Assembly (NCBI RefSeq): GCF_002865645.1
Contig: NW_020194558.1
Span: forward strand, 1,330,014 to 1,394,013
DNA length: 64,000 nucleotides
Direction of reading: 5' to 3'
Source: Hyaloscypha bicolor E
Taxonomy: Eukaryota > Ascomycota > Leotiomycetes > Helotiales > Hyaloscyphaceae
Shown piece after piece: positions 1-14,000 of this stretch. The notes below the pieces were generated by a model, which saw only the letters and a list, made by a program, of their open reading frames with translations, was not told where the DNA came from and ran no database searches. The position numbers and the translations under genes were made by a program. Position 1 is the stretch's first letter. Each line of letters opens with the position of its first letter.

Positions 1-3000
1 TTTTATTCCCGACTTTGAAATTAATTAAATAGTAATACTTATTAGCTTATATTATATATTATTTCTATATTTATTTTATATAGCCTTAAGTAAATTACTA
101 TAATTTATATAATTAATTTACTAATACTTTAGCTTTATTTCTATTTAGCTTTTTCTTAGGTAAGTTAGCTTTAATAAGAAAGTTCTAGTTTAGAGAAATA
201 TAAGGCTTATAATTCTTTTTAGTTATAAATAGAAACTAGCTAATAGTTTTATACTAAAAAAGGCTTATTAATAATTAATTATAGTAATTTATTCGTTTTA
301 GTTATTCTAGTAATAGTTAATATATAAATATAATCTCTAATTAAGGTACTAATTAATAATCTCTATTTATTTATTTATTTATTTAGAAGTAATTAGTTAT
401 AGAAAGCTTAAGCTTTATACTAATTCTCGTATAGAATTTGCTCTAAAAATCGGATATAAATTAGGGTTCCTAATCTAATATAATTATTTCTGAAATATCT
501 ATTTAATATATTATATAAAGTAAAAATAAAAATACTAGCTATTTAGCTATAATTATATCTTATACTAGAATTATAATTAGGTACTTAAATAAGTAATTCA
601 CGAATATAATAATTATATTATAGCCCGATTTGCTTTCTAAATAGCTTTTAAAGTCTATAATAATATATTACTAGAAGTAATTAGAAACTAGAAGAAAATA
701 AAATGAATTAGGCTTTTTATTTCTAGATATATATAATCTTCTATAAGTATAATAATTATTATAAAAATAAAACAAAATAGATATTTAGAGCCAAATTAAA
801 AAGAAGCTATAAACCCAAATACTTCTTCCTAAAAATAAAATTAATCCGAAGATTATTTATAACTTATAGCTTATAGTAATACTTTATAAAGTCGGCTTAT
901 TTAATCCGGAATTCGGCCCTAAAAACCAAATATATATTAAAGACTTTCTAGAGAAGAATATTTCTATTAGAAATATAATTTCCCTAGAAAAAGATATTTT
1001 TTTAGAAGCTTTACTAGTAAACTTTATTATAATAGCCCTTATAGAAATACTATTAGAAGCTCTTACTAAATATAGTAGTTTATAATTTATAAATAAGATT
1101 CTATAAAATAGTTATATATTACTAGATCTAGAGAAGCTATATATAATAGCCTAAGCTAAAAGTAATATCTAGATATTATAAAATAGCCTTTTTTTATATT
1201 ATAGAAAACTTTATATTATAAAAAATAAAATAATTCCCGGACTATTTTTATGAATTACTTTAATTTATAAAATATATAATAAATCTTTTTCTAGATATTC
1301 TAGATATATAAAGCTCTATTAGTTATTAAAGAAGTAATATTACTAGCTATTTATAAATAAGAATATTAATTAATATTATAATAAAGTATTTATTTATTTA
1401 TTTAATTTTCTAGAATAATATATAAGCTTGAAATAATAATAAAATAAAAGCTTAGCTTATCTAGCTTATTAAAAAAAAAGCTTTTTAGTAATTATAAAGT
1501 ATTCTAAGATATAATAATTAGAATAGACTTTAAAAAAAGTATTTTAAAGATTCTTTAGTTTAGTTTTTTATTTTTCTAGTACTTATATTATAGTAAATAT
1601 TTCCTTATTATATATATTATAATTAAGCTTTATTAGAAGTATAATTTTAAAAAAAAATAAGTTATAGAATATTAAAGGCCTATTTCTGGGTTTTATTAAA
1701 AGAATAAACTAGTAATTATTTCTTTAAATATATTTATTTCTATTATTATAAATAAATCTAAATTATAGTATTATAGAACTAAAATAGAAATTATAGCTTT
1801 CTTTAGATAAATAGAAGCCTTTTAATATTACTCGAATTATTTAAAAGAAATATTCTCTTTTATAAATAAAATAAAAAGTCTAGTAATCTATTTATATTTT
1901 CTAATAAAATACTTATAAAAGTTATAGAAGCTAAAGAAGAACTATATGCCCTTAATTATTTTTAGAAATTACTAGTTATATATTATTTCGACTTTATTAG
2001 AATCTATTTTAATACTAGCTATAGAAATAATAAAGCCCAAGATTTTATATATATAATTTTAAATTCCGATTTCTTAATATTTATTTAAAGACTAGTAAGA
2101 TATAAATAATCTAGTACTTTTTATATATATTATTTATATTTTACTAGGTTTTCTAAATAAATAAAAATATTATTAAAATATATTATATAAAAGTTATTTA
2201 AATACTTAAAAAATATATTATTTATATAGTATTAATATATAGCTAGGCTATTTATAAGGCCTTTCCAGAAAATATTATATTTATATATTTTATAATAAAT
2301 ATAAAATATTATTAGTTTCTAAGAATTTAGGTCTATAGCTATATAATAAAAAGCTTAATAAATATTTAATTTAGTATAAATTTTAGTTTTAGATAATTAA
2401 CTTAAAGTCTTATTAATAAATAGAAAGAAATATTAATTCTCTTAGATAATATAATTTAGATAATAGAAATTAATATAGAAATATAAACCTCTATTTACTT
2501 TCTTTATAAAAAGAACTAGTAAAGTAAAGGAAGTCTAATTAGCTTTAATAAAGCCTTTAGCTAAATTATTTTCTAAGAAATACTTAATTTCTAGAAACTT
2601 TTAAATAAACTATTACTAGAAGAATTAATATCTAATACTTTTAGTTCTTTTTAGGCCTTTAATCTAAATCTTATAATTATATAATTTATAGAAAAAAAGA
2701 ATATTAGATTTCTTCTTAGAGAAAATAGAGATATATTTTTTAAATTCCGAAAATAATATTCTCTATAATTACTAAAGCTTTATTTCTTCCGGTTATTAAT
2801 TTTCTAGGCTAGAAATAGCTTCTTTTTTCCGAGCTTTAAGCTTTTTATTAATCTTATAGATAGAGATTTAACTAATAATATTATTTTCTTTCTTAGCTAT
2901 ATAATTAAATATTATAGAAATAAAAATAGCTAAATCTAATATTTACTTTTTATTAAAAACCTCTTTTTATTTCTTTAGCTTTTATTTAAATATTATATCT

Positions 3001-6000
3001 TAATTAGGCTATAAAAGCTCTTTTTTTATAGTCTTATATAATTTCTTTTAATTAGTTTAAAAAGAGAAAAACTACTTTAGAATAAAAGATTTCTAGAAAT
3101 AGCTTATAATAAAATCTTATTAATTAGTATTTTTTTAATACTTTTTATTAGATTACTTCTTTAGCTATTATTATAAAGTATTAATAATATAACTAAATTA
3201 TATAGATTTAGGCTTATTCTTCAGCTATATAAGCCTATATCTTCTATAATTAATTAGAATATTAATATATATTACTTATTTTCTATTAAGAATAATATTA
3301 TAATTTCTAAAGTTTAGGATAATTATAGATATATTAATATTTTATTTATTAATTAGAAATAAGACTTTTATATATTTCTTAGTAAACTTAGCTAGCTTTT
3401 TATTAAAACTATATATAATATAAAATAAGAGAAAAAATTATAGTTCTATTTCTAAGAATTATTCTATAAACTAAATAAGCTTTATATTAATAAAAGTATA
3501 ACTATTAGCTCTAATATTAATAAAAGAAAAAGACTTAATTCCTAATTTATTTATACTAATAATATAGAATATTATAAAAGCATTTCCTTCTATTAAATAA
3601 ATAAGTTAATTTTTACTAACAATTCATATATAAGCCCCTAAAATAAAGACTTTCTTTAGAAGTACTTATTCCCCGGTCTATACTAGAATTAGAGCTTGAA
3701 TTCTCTAAATACTTTACGTAGAAAAATACTCATGTAAAATAGAAACTAAGCCCGGCTTAATTCTAGAAAAAAGCTATCTTAGTTTTTTTATTATATAGAA
3801 CCGGATAATATCTAATATAGTAGCTAAACTCGTTATAGTTAAAGTATTTAATAATTAAGAAATCTTGGTTTTTATAAGATATACTTATACTTATAAGATA
3901 TTACTTATACTTATAAGATATTACTTATACTTATAAGATATTACTTATACTTATAAGATATTACTCATACTTATAAGATATTACTTATACTTATAAGATA
4001 TTTACTTATACTTATAAGATATACTTATACTTATAAGATATCTTATACTTATAAGATATTACTTATACTTATAAGATATTACTTATACTTATAAGATATT
4101 ACTTATACTTATAAGATATTACTTATACTTATAAGATATTACTTATACTTATAAGAATACTTATTACTTATAAGAAAATAATATACTTAATAAGAATAAT
4201 TAATATAGGCTTTTTAGACTCTTTCTTAGAAATATATAAGAATATAATACTAGAAGTAAACTTAGCTAGAATAGCTTTTATTTTTTTATACTTTTTATAG
4301 TTTTTTTTATATATAGCCTTAATTTATTAATTATTAGTAATATAGTACTAAATAAAGCAAATAGTATTAATAGAAGAATTATTATAATATATATATATTA
4401 ATTTCTAGAGCTTTAGTAAAAGCTTCTTATTTAGTTTATACTTAATATCTTAAAGACTAATATTATTCTTTTATAAATAGTTATAAGAAAAGAATATAAA
4501 ACTTCTAAAATACTTAACTAGAATATATTTAAAGCTTACTAAAGTTATAATAAGTATTCTATATCTTATTAGAATTAGAATATAGCTTCTTTAGATAAGA
4601 ATAGAACTCTAAAAGCTAATAGTATTAATTCGAACTATTTTTATTTATATAAGAATTAGTTAGGGCAAGAATATTACTAGTAAGTCTATTAGAAATATAA
4701 ATAATCTTGAGATTCTCTAAGAAATATAAATTAGTATTTTCTTATAGCTTATTCTTAATCTGAACTAGCTAGTTATTAAAGATAATATAATTTCTAGTAA
4801 AGAGAATTAGGTCTAAAAGCTTAGCTATTCTAGTATTTCTAAAGAAAGTATAAGATATAAGGAATTCTAGATAGAAATAAGTAAGAAATAGTTCGGAATT
4901 CTTTTAAGAGAAGTTTAAAGTAATTAGAATAAATAAAGTAGAAGTAGCTAAAGCTATTATAAGCTAATCTATTATAGTTATATAGTATTTAATATTATTC
5001 TCGAGTTTAGTATTATAGAGTTTAATATTCTTAAGAATAGCTTTATTATAACTATAGGTATTTTTATATAAAATAGCTCTTTAAATATTTTTCTAGTAGC
5101 TTTTTATAATAATATTAATATCTGAGAATAAGATACTAGGTTTTTTAGCCTATTTATATAACTCTTTAATAGTAATATAGTTATTAGTTTCTAGAAGCTT
5201 TATAATAAAAGTAAAGGATTTCATTTTTATAAACTTATTTATAAATTCTCTAGAAATACTAATAAAATATTTGATTTAGAAAGGGCTACTAATAAGATAA
5301 CCTGAACTAGTAGAAGCTTTACTAGAAGCCTTAGTAAAAGTTAATATAGTTTCTAGTTATATAATATTCTAGGAAATTAACTTATTATATTTTTCCTTTA
5401 TTATATTTTTTTTAGTAATTTTATTACTAGTATATATATAGAACTTATAAGATTATAAAATAAGGCTTGAGAGTAATAGTTAGGTTACTGGCCTATAGGT
5501 ACTTATTACTCTAGGATTTAATTAAAGAATAGCCTTTATTTAAGATTCTTTAATTTTCGGGTTTTTAAGAGAATTTCTAATATATTACTAATATATATTT
5601 ATAAAAATATAAATACCTGATTTCTCTAAGGATTCTAAAGCTTTTTGCTTTTATTATTCTAGAGTTTATTACTTGTATTTCTAAAGTTCTATTATCTTAG
5701 TAATACCTATATTACTAATAGTTCTAAATTAGTTTATTTGAAATTCTCTATAAAATTAAAAGAAGTAAGCTTTAAATATTATTATAAGTATAGTATTTAG
5801 GGCTTAGAAAGCAAGATAAAAGATCTCTTATAAAGACGATTTAAAGCTAAGAAAGAGAAAACTAGAATATAGGAGGCTATAAAAAAGTATATATACTTTA
5901 TAGTATACTAGTTCCAAAAAGGCTTAGTTTTCTAAATATCTCTAAATATATTTCAAGTATACTTCCTTAATAAAGCAGCCGTATTATATATATCTAGAAG

Positions 6001-6060
6001 ATATCTAATATCTAATAAGGCATCTCAGATACCGGATATCTGGAAATTATAATACTAATA
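1..6060 (-). mobile_element. Ty3/gypsy retrotransposon G1, RIP-degraded, 3' end cut by window edge
   Basis: Read on the minus strand this is one gypsy element in gag-protease-RT-RNase H-integrase order. The LTR or leader lies at about 6060-5750 and gag at about 5700-3780, ending in a CCHC zinc knuckle near 3797-3860 whose Cys and His codons have become Tyr. Retropepsin-like sequence is at about 3640-3300. Reverse transcriptase at about 2700-2050 shows the LAKGFI motif followed by a decayed LFVKK block. RNase H is at about 1900-1500. Integrase at about 700-1 shows DFKS, ESKSGYN and ISDF motifs. All frames are full of stops, most explained by Trp or Gln codons turned into TAA/TAG. The 3' LTR would lie left of base 1. 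Family and order are well supported; domain edges are approximate. A 20-bp minisatellite has expanded just upstream of the zinc knuckle. Confidence 0.85.
3872..4177. repeat. 20-bp minisatellite inside G1 gag
   Basis: About 15 tandem copies of the unit ACTTATACTTATAAGATATT, with small length slips. The related gag copies at 6425-8475 and 30065-32117 carry only one unit-like stretch at the same place, so the array is a local expansion. The unit is not a multiple of three, so it postdates loss of gag function. Confidence 0.9.
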
Positions 6061-6424
6061 ATTTGCCTTATAAAAATTCCTTAGAAATTTATAAAAGTAT
6101 TATTTTAATTATATTACTTATTACAAAATATATAAAAGAGAAATTATAATAAAATAAAAACTTATATAAAGTATACTAGAATATAAAATATAATAAAATT
6201 AAAAGTATAAATAATAAAGTATAAATAGTATATAATATATAAAAGCTTAATTAATTAAATACTAAAAAGAAATTATTCTCTAGAACTATAAAAAAACTAG
6301 TTTTTTTATATAATTCTCGTAAGTTATATATAAAAGACTATAGCTTTCATTATATAATTAAAACCTTAAAACTATTAAAATAATATAATTTTTTAGAAAA
6401 TATAGCTTATTATATTATAATTCT
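6061..6424. other. A+T-rich spacer, nothing recognised
   Basis: A RIP-like stretch between the 5' end of G1 and the next gag copy. I see no coding remnant or structured repeat. Confidence 0.5.
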
Positions 6425-8475
6425 CTAAATATTTTACTAGAATAAAAACTAGATATTTTAATAAAATAGAAACTAAATCTAGTTTAATTCTAGAAAGAAC
6501 TATTTTAATTTCTTTACTATATCTAATTAGATAATATTTAATATAATAGCTAAACTTATTATAATTATAATATTTAATAATTAAAAGATTTTTGGTTTTT
6601 ATAAGATATTATTTATATTTATAAAAGAATATATATTTAATAAAAGTAATTAATATAAATTCTTTAGGTTTTTTTTTAAAAACATAATACTAGAAATAAA
6701 CTTAACTAGAATAATTTCTGTTTTTTTATATATAGCTTTAATTTACTAAATAAAGCAAATAGTATTAATAAAAGAATTATTATAATATATATATATACTA
6801 ATTTCTAAAGTTTTAATAAAAGCTTTTTATTTAGTTTATATTTAATATCTTAAAAACTAATATTATTTTCTATAAATAATTATAAAAAGAAAATATAAAA
6901 CTCCTAAAATATTTAACTAAAATATATTTAAAGCTTATTAAAGTTATAATAAATATTTTAGATTTTATTAGAATTAGAATATAGCTTTTTTAAATAGAAA
7001 TATAATTCTAAGAACTAATAATACTAATTTGAACTATTTTTATTTATATAAAAATTAATTAAAATAAAAGTATTATTAATAAGTTTACTAAAAATATAAA
7101 TAATTTTAAAATTCTTAGAAAAATATAAATTAGTATTTTCTTATAGCTTATTCTTAATCTAGACTAGCTAGTTATTAAAAATAGTATAATTTTTAGTAAA
7201 AAGAATTAGATTTAGAAGCTTAATAATTCTAGTATTTTTAAAAGAAATATAAAATATAAAGAATTCTAAACGGAAATAAATAAAAAATAGTTTAGAATTC
7301 TTTAGAAAGAAGTTTAAAATAGCCGGAATTACAAGAATAACAAAAGCAAATATAGTAAAAATAGCTAGAGCTATTATAAACTAATTTATTATAACTATAT
7401 AATATTTAATATTATTCTCGAGTTTAGTATTATAAAGCTTAGTATTCTCGAAAATAGCTTTATTATAATTATAAGTATTCTTATATAAAATAATTCTATA
7501 ACTATTCTTTTAGTAATTCTTTATAATAATATTAATATTTAAGAATAAGATATTAGGCTTTTTAGTTTATTTATATAACTCTCTAGTAATAATATAGTTT
7601 TTAGTTTCTAGAAGCTTTATAATAAAAATAAAGAATTTTATTTCTATAAACTTATTTATAAATTTTCCAGGAATATTAATAAGATATTTAATTTGGGAAA
7701 AACTATTAATAAAATAACCTAAACTAGTAAAAGCTTTACTAGAAGTCTTAGTAAAAGTTAATATAATTCCTGGTTATATAATATTCTAGGAAATTAATTT
7801 ATTATATTTCTTTTATTATATTCTTTCTAATAATCTTATTACTAATATATATATAGAGCTTATAAAATTATAAAATAGGGCTTAGAAATAGTAATTAAAT
7901 TACTAGCCTATAGGTATTTATTATTCTAAGACTTAATTAAAAAATAGTCTTTATTTAAAATTCTTTAATTTTCAAGTTTTCGAAAAAAAAGTTTCTAATA
8001 TATTATAAATATATATTTATAAAAATATAAATACTTAATTCTTTTAAGAAATCTAAAGCTTTTTACTTTTATTAGTCTAGAGTTTATTACTTGTATTTCT
8101 AAAGTTCTATTATTTTAATAATATCTATATTTCTAATAATTTTAAATTAGTTTATTTAAAATTCTTTATAAAATTAAAAGAAATAAGCTTTAAATACTAT
8201 TATAAATATAGTATTTAGGGCTTAGAAAGCAAGATAAAAGATTTCTTATAAAAATGATTTAAAGCTAAAAAAGAAAAAACTAGAATATAGAAAGCTATAA
8301 GGAAATATATATATTCTATAATATACTAGTTCTAAAAAGGCTTAGTTTTCTAAATATTTCTAGTATATTTCAAGTATATTTCTCTAATAAAGTAATTATA
8401 TTATATATATCTAGAAAGTATCTAATATCTAGCTAAATATTTTAGATACTAGATATCTGGAAATTATAATAACTA
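6425..8475 (-). mobile_element. Second gypsy gag/LTR copy, RIP-degraded and truncated
   Basis: This segment aligns along its length with the gag and leader half of G1 (about 3694-6055), in the same orientation. The leader/LTR-like end is at about 8475-8170, the gag body follows, and similarity stops near 6425, where G1 continues into the protease. The two copies differ mainly by transitions. It lacks the minisatellite expansion seen in G1. It is a truncated direct duplicate of the same family, with no protease or polymerase of its own. Confidence 0.75.
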
Positions 8476-8489
8476 TTATTTAATCTTAT

Positions 8490-9040
8490 ATATAAGAACC
8501 GGGTATTCTTATAAATAAATAAAATAAAAACTGCTTTTTAAAAGCTTAAAAAAATATTTATTTTAGTTCTAATATTAGTATAATTTAATTATAATTAGAA
8601 AATAATTCTCGAAATAAATTTCTTTAAATAAATTAATAAAGAAAGTATTTTATAATTCTATATTTTTTTCTTAAAAAAATATAATTATAAAATCTATAAT
8701 AAAGAAATATTTATAATTATTTATTATTTAGAAAATAGAATATAAAACTAAAAAGCATTTACTAGTTCGAGATCTAAATAAACTATAAAAACCTAAAGTA
8801 TTTTATAATAATATAGAAACTTACTAAATAGTAAATAAGATAGTTTCTAATTCTTTTATAATATAATTTCAAGATTTTATATATTTCAGGAAAGAATAAT
8901 AAATAAATAAATATATTTTTAAAATAAGAATAAGATTTTTCTAATAAAAAAAATATTAGAAGTTTAGAATATTATAATTATTAAAGCCAGAAACCCTTAG
9001 TAATTTCTTTAAAAACTCGATTCTTATAATACTAGTATAA
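8490..9040 (+). mobile_element. Gypsy RNase H fragment, RIP-degraded
   Basis: Read on the plus strand, the broken translation follows the end of gypsy RT and RNase H: a FKxLKKAF-like start, then the YNYKIYNKEI block that corresponds to the family's NYEIYDKEL motif, then a decayed DHKNLEYF-like region. It has the opposite orientation to the neighbouring gag copy, so it comes from a different insertion. Confidence 0.6.
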
Positions 9041-10814
9041 GTAAAAAAACAAATTAAAAAGAAGTTTATCTAATTTCCTAAACTTAATCTAGAAAATTAA
9101 AATTAAGAAAGAAATATCTAGCTAAGAAATTAGTAAAATATAAAGGCCTAACTTATAAATACGGATTAATAAAAGAATAAAAAAACGAACCGGGGTTTTT
9201 TTTAAAGTAAAAAAATCTTTTTAAATCGGGTTTAAAAAGCCAAAAATAAAATAGAAACTATATTAATAATAAGTAAATAAAGTAATAAATAAGAAATAAT
9301 ATCTAAAATATATTAAAGAAACTTTAATATAATACCTAAAAGAAAAATAAGCTATATTAGACTATAATTAAAGTAATATAGGAAAAGAGACAAATATTTT
9401 TATCTAATTTAAAAATTAAGATATTAATAGAGAAATATTTATTATTTTAGTTAAAATAACTTTTTTTCCGGAAATAATAATAGGTTTCTAATTTAGAAAA
9501 GCTTTATATAAAACTAATTTAATAAACTTATAACTCGATTTAGTATAGCTATTTAAAATAGAATATTATAAATATTCTTTTTATATAATAGTTCTTTTAG
9601 CTAAATATATTAAAATAAATATATTAGTTTATATAGAACTATAATATTTATAAGAGAAATAAAATATAAAGAAACTATTATTAGAAGTTCCTAAAGCCTT
9701 TTTTTATTCCGAATTAAGTCTAATAAAAGATTTTAATTAATTTTATAATAGAAATTTTATTAAATAAAAAATATATTAATATAATAATTATTATAAATTA
9801 CCTAGAAAAAAAGGTAATATTCGAAGCTATAATAAATATTATAATAGAAATAATAGTAAAATAGTTTATAAGAATCTATTATTACTAATATAGGCTCTTA
9901 AAAATAATAGTTTCTAACTAGAAAAGATTATTTATAAGAATACTATAAACTAGAATATATAAGCTATTAGATATTATATATTAATTATCTATAATATCTT
10001 ATTCTAAAATAAATAGATTTATAAAAAAATTTTAGATAATTAAAACTTTCTTTTATATTTTTATAAACTATAATTAAATAAATTAGATAACTCTTTTATT
10101 ATATACTAAGCTAGTAATTAATAACCAGAATATTTTATTTATAGGAATTAGTCTATTTTTTTTATTTTACAAATACTATATTAAGCTAGTATAGCTTTAG
10201 AATAAAGTTAATAAAAAAGACAAAAAACTATTACTTATTTAAATAGTAAATAATATTATATATAAGCTATAATAGTAATAGTCTAGTAATTTTAAAAAAA
10301 AGTAATAAACTAGAAAAGAGATTAGGTTCCGGAATTTAGAATTAGAAATAAAGTCTAGTTTAATTTCTAGAATATTCAAATAAATAAACTAATTAAAAAG
10401 CTTAATATAAAATATATTAAATATATAATAATTAAGATAATAAGAAGTTATAGTTTTTGGCTTAATATTTTCTTAGAAATCTATAATATATTTTATAATA
10501 AACTCCTTTAACTAGCTATAATAGACCTATTACTAAATTAGTTCTAGAATAACTTATAATTATAACTATAACTTATAAGAAATAAATATAAATATAAAAT
10601 AAAATAGATTCTTAATAAGAAATATATAAAATAGAATTAAAGGCTTTTAAAGAAGTTATTTATAAAATAAAAGAATTATATATATTTATAGAACTAGTAT
10701 TTATAAATAAAAAAGAAAATAATATAATAAATCGAGATCTGATTTATATATTTAACTAAAAGCCTATATTAAATTATATAATAAAGGCTAGGGCTTTTAT
10801 TATATAATATATTA
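9041..10814. other. RIP-degraded A+T-rich DNA, origin unidentified
   Basis: Nearly all remaining C is followed by T, C or G, and every frame is full of stops. It is probably old retroelement sequence, but I could not match it to a domain. Confidence 0.5.
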
Positions 10815-10819
10815 TTTAG

Positions 10820-11093
10820 TATTAGTATAGCTATTTCTTTAGAAGTCACGTATATAATTACGGGATATGAAATACGGGATATAAGTAATAAGATACGAGA
10901 TATAGTTATATAACCTTATATTCTATTAGTAACTCAACTAGTAAACTAGACTTCTTTAGGCTTAGTAGATTTAGGAATTATATATTAATACTATAATATT
11001 ATAATTCCTACTTCTAAAAAATAACTTTACTAACCTATATAAATAGTATTCTATAACTATATAATAGTATTATATATTCCTAATAAACTAATA
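10820..11093 (+). repeat. copia-1 5' LTR
   Basis: 274 bp, ends TATTAG...CTAATA, preceded by the duplication TTTAG. It is shorter than the 3' LTR, mainly because it has fewer copies of a short GGGATATAGGTAAT-like repeat, and it is more depleted in CpA/TpG. Confidence 0.9.
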
Positions 11094-14000
11094 CTAATTA
11101 GTTTATATATATAAATTAGGAAGAATTAAGCTATACTTGCCTAAGATTCGGTTACTTAGGGGTAAAGCTATTATTTCAGTTAAAGAGGAAATAACTATTA
11201 ATTCTATTACTTATAATTTAGTTATATAAGCAGGAAAGATATTTAATCTTACTAAGGTCTAAGAAATATCTATTAGTCCTATTACTTATAATTTGGTTAT
11301 ATAGGCAGGAAAAGTACTTAATCTTACTAAATACTAAAATAGTTAGCTATTTTAGCTATTCTATTTTATTCCTATTTAACTTCTATAAAGCCCTTTTAAA
11401 AACTACCTTCTTTTAAATTCCTGAGGCTCTTAAGCCTTAGAATTATCGAGTTCTCCCGGAATCTCGATATTTTATTTCTTAAATTTCACATCCTAAATTT
11501 CTCGTTATAGACGAAATTTTTACTTCAAATATAATATCTTCTATAAACTATCTACTTTATAAACTATTCTCCTTTTTACGAATCTATTCTCCTTATAAAT
11601 TACTATATCTCGAACTAGATACAAGTCTATGAAATATATAATAGCAGAATATATTATAGTAAATAATTTCTTTATTAGATTTATCTAATCTAATTACTCT
11701 ATATATAATAATAATTATAAGAAATTAGTAAGAAAGTAGAAATATGAAATTAACCTGAACTCTATTAAAGTAAATGAGATAACTAAATTCTTAAATACTA
11801 AGCTATTTTAATATATTTTCTATAAAATAGTTAATAATAACTTTTGAAAACTATTTAGATATAACTTTAAGGATTTTACTTATTAAGAGAACTTTAATAA
11901 ATTTAAACTCCCGGAAATACTATATTTATATAAGATTCTTTAGTATAGTAATATATTTATATATTAGAATAATAATACTAATATTATTATAAATATCTTA
12001 TATACTATTATAAAGAAGAATATATAATATATATAATTAAATAAGGATATATTAGTAGCTAGACTAGATCTTATTAAGGAACTAATCCTATTAGGCTTTA
12101 TTATTCTTATAAAAAATAAGTATCTAGAACCTATTATCTTTAATATTTCTATACTATTATTTTTTTTATTACTATATCTTATATTTCTATTAGATTTATA
12201 TACTAGTATAAAAGTTTTAAGAGTAAATAATATATTCTTACTAGTCTTATTACTATTACTATAATTATATTCGAATAACTTCTAATTTCCTTTAATTATA
12301 AGACTTATTAGAGAAGTTACTAAGATTTATATTAAAAAGTAAAAGTATAATAGATCTAATAATAATTTTAATTATAAACTTACTATTTTCCTTAATATCT
12401 ACTAATATATAAAGCTTTTATAAAAGGTACTAATGCGAGCTTTTCTTACTATACTAAAGGAACTAGTTTAAGACTACTTTTATAGTAACTAGCTCTTTTA
12501 ATATATATATAAAGAGGCTTATATTAATATCTATAGCTTTTTTAAAGACCCTGAATTCGAATATCGAAATTTAGATAAGTAAAATACTATTATATTAGCT
12601 TCTATAATAGCTAAATTTCCGGAAAAAATAATATTTAAAACTATTTAATTATTAATTAACGAACTATATTAATTATAATATAGTCTTATATCTAACTTAT
12701 AAAATACTAAATTCCTTTATAATAAAATTATTACTTCTTATTAAGGCTTTTGGGTATATAGATATGTAATCTCAGACTTTCTTATAAATCTCGGCTAGCT
12801 TATTAATAAGCTCTAGTTATCTATTACTATATATAAGAGTAAATAATAAACTAATCCCGAAATCTTCTTTACTAATTAATAATATTACTCTTAAAATTCT
12901 CTAAATTATTATCTTTCCGGAAATTATTAATATAAACCTAGCTATAACTTCGGAATCTGAAATAACTATTTCAAGTCCTATAATTATAATAATTATATCC
13001 CAAAGTCGTGTTTTATATATAAGAAACCCGAATACTACTTATAGAAATATATATTAGAGAAATAAGAAACTAAGAAGACTCGATTTAAAAATAGAAATAT
13101 TTATTAGTTTAGATCCCGAAATACCCGTAACTTTAATAAATACTTTAGTAATACTTATATATAGTATATTACTAAAGCTAAAGGCAAAGAAAGTAATAAG
13201 AATAATAAAGACAAACTAGTAAATAATGCTTTTAAGGCCTTATTAGCAGAAATAAACAAAAAAGAGAAATACTATCCAGATTTCTATTTTACTTTAATTA
13301 AGAGCTTTTTAGCTGCTCCTACTACTCCTATTTTACTAATAACTATAGCTAATACTCTTATAAATAACTTTATTTCCCTTTCTCCTATATATTAGATAAT
13401 AGGCAAAAACTATACCTTAAAGTCTATTAAATCCTTAATAGAAGATATCTAGACTTTTATAATTAATAATATATTAAAATATAATACTTACTATTTTTAT
13501 AAAGTTATAATTAATACTAGAGCCTCTAAATACTTAACTACTAGTTCTAATTAATTTCAAGCTTTCTAGTAAACTAATAATAGTATTAAACTTAATAAAA
13601 TTACTAAAGATTAAGTTAATATCTAGTTTAGTATTAGATTTATATTTTCTATTAGATCTATAATAATAAGTATACTAATTAAGTAAGTATAATTCTATAT
13701 TATATCTTTAAAGACTTTATTTTTACTTAGCTTAGCTAATATAGATAAGCTAGAAGTCTATTTTAATAATCTTACTAATTATTTTATTACTTTTACTAGA
13801 AAATATATATTTATAATATAATATTTCAAATATTCTTTCTTACTTTAAAATATTATATTATAAGGCTTTATTTCCGAATTCTTTATTTATAATTCCTGCT
13901 TTTTTATAAAAATTAAATTATAATATTTATACTATTATTTTAGTTATTTATTTATTAGTAAGCTCCGAAATATACTAGAATAAGTAGGCTATAATATTAA

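Noticed and set aside
3872..4177. Regular repeat array resembling a CRISPR
   Set aside because: Units are directly adjacent without spacers, inside a eukaryotic retroelement; it is a minisatellite.
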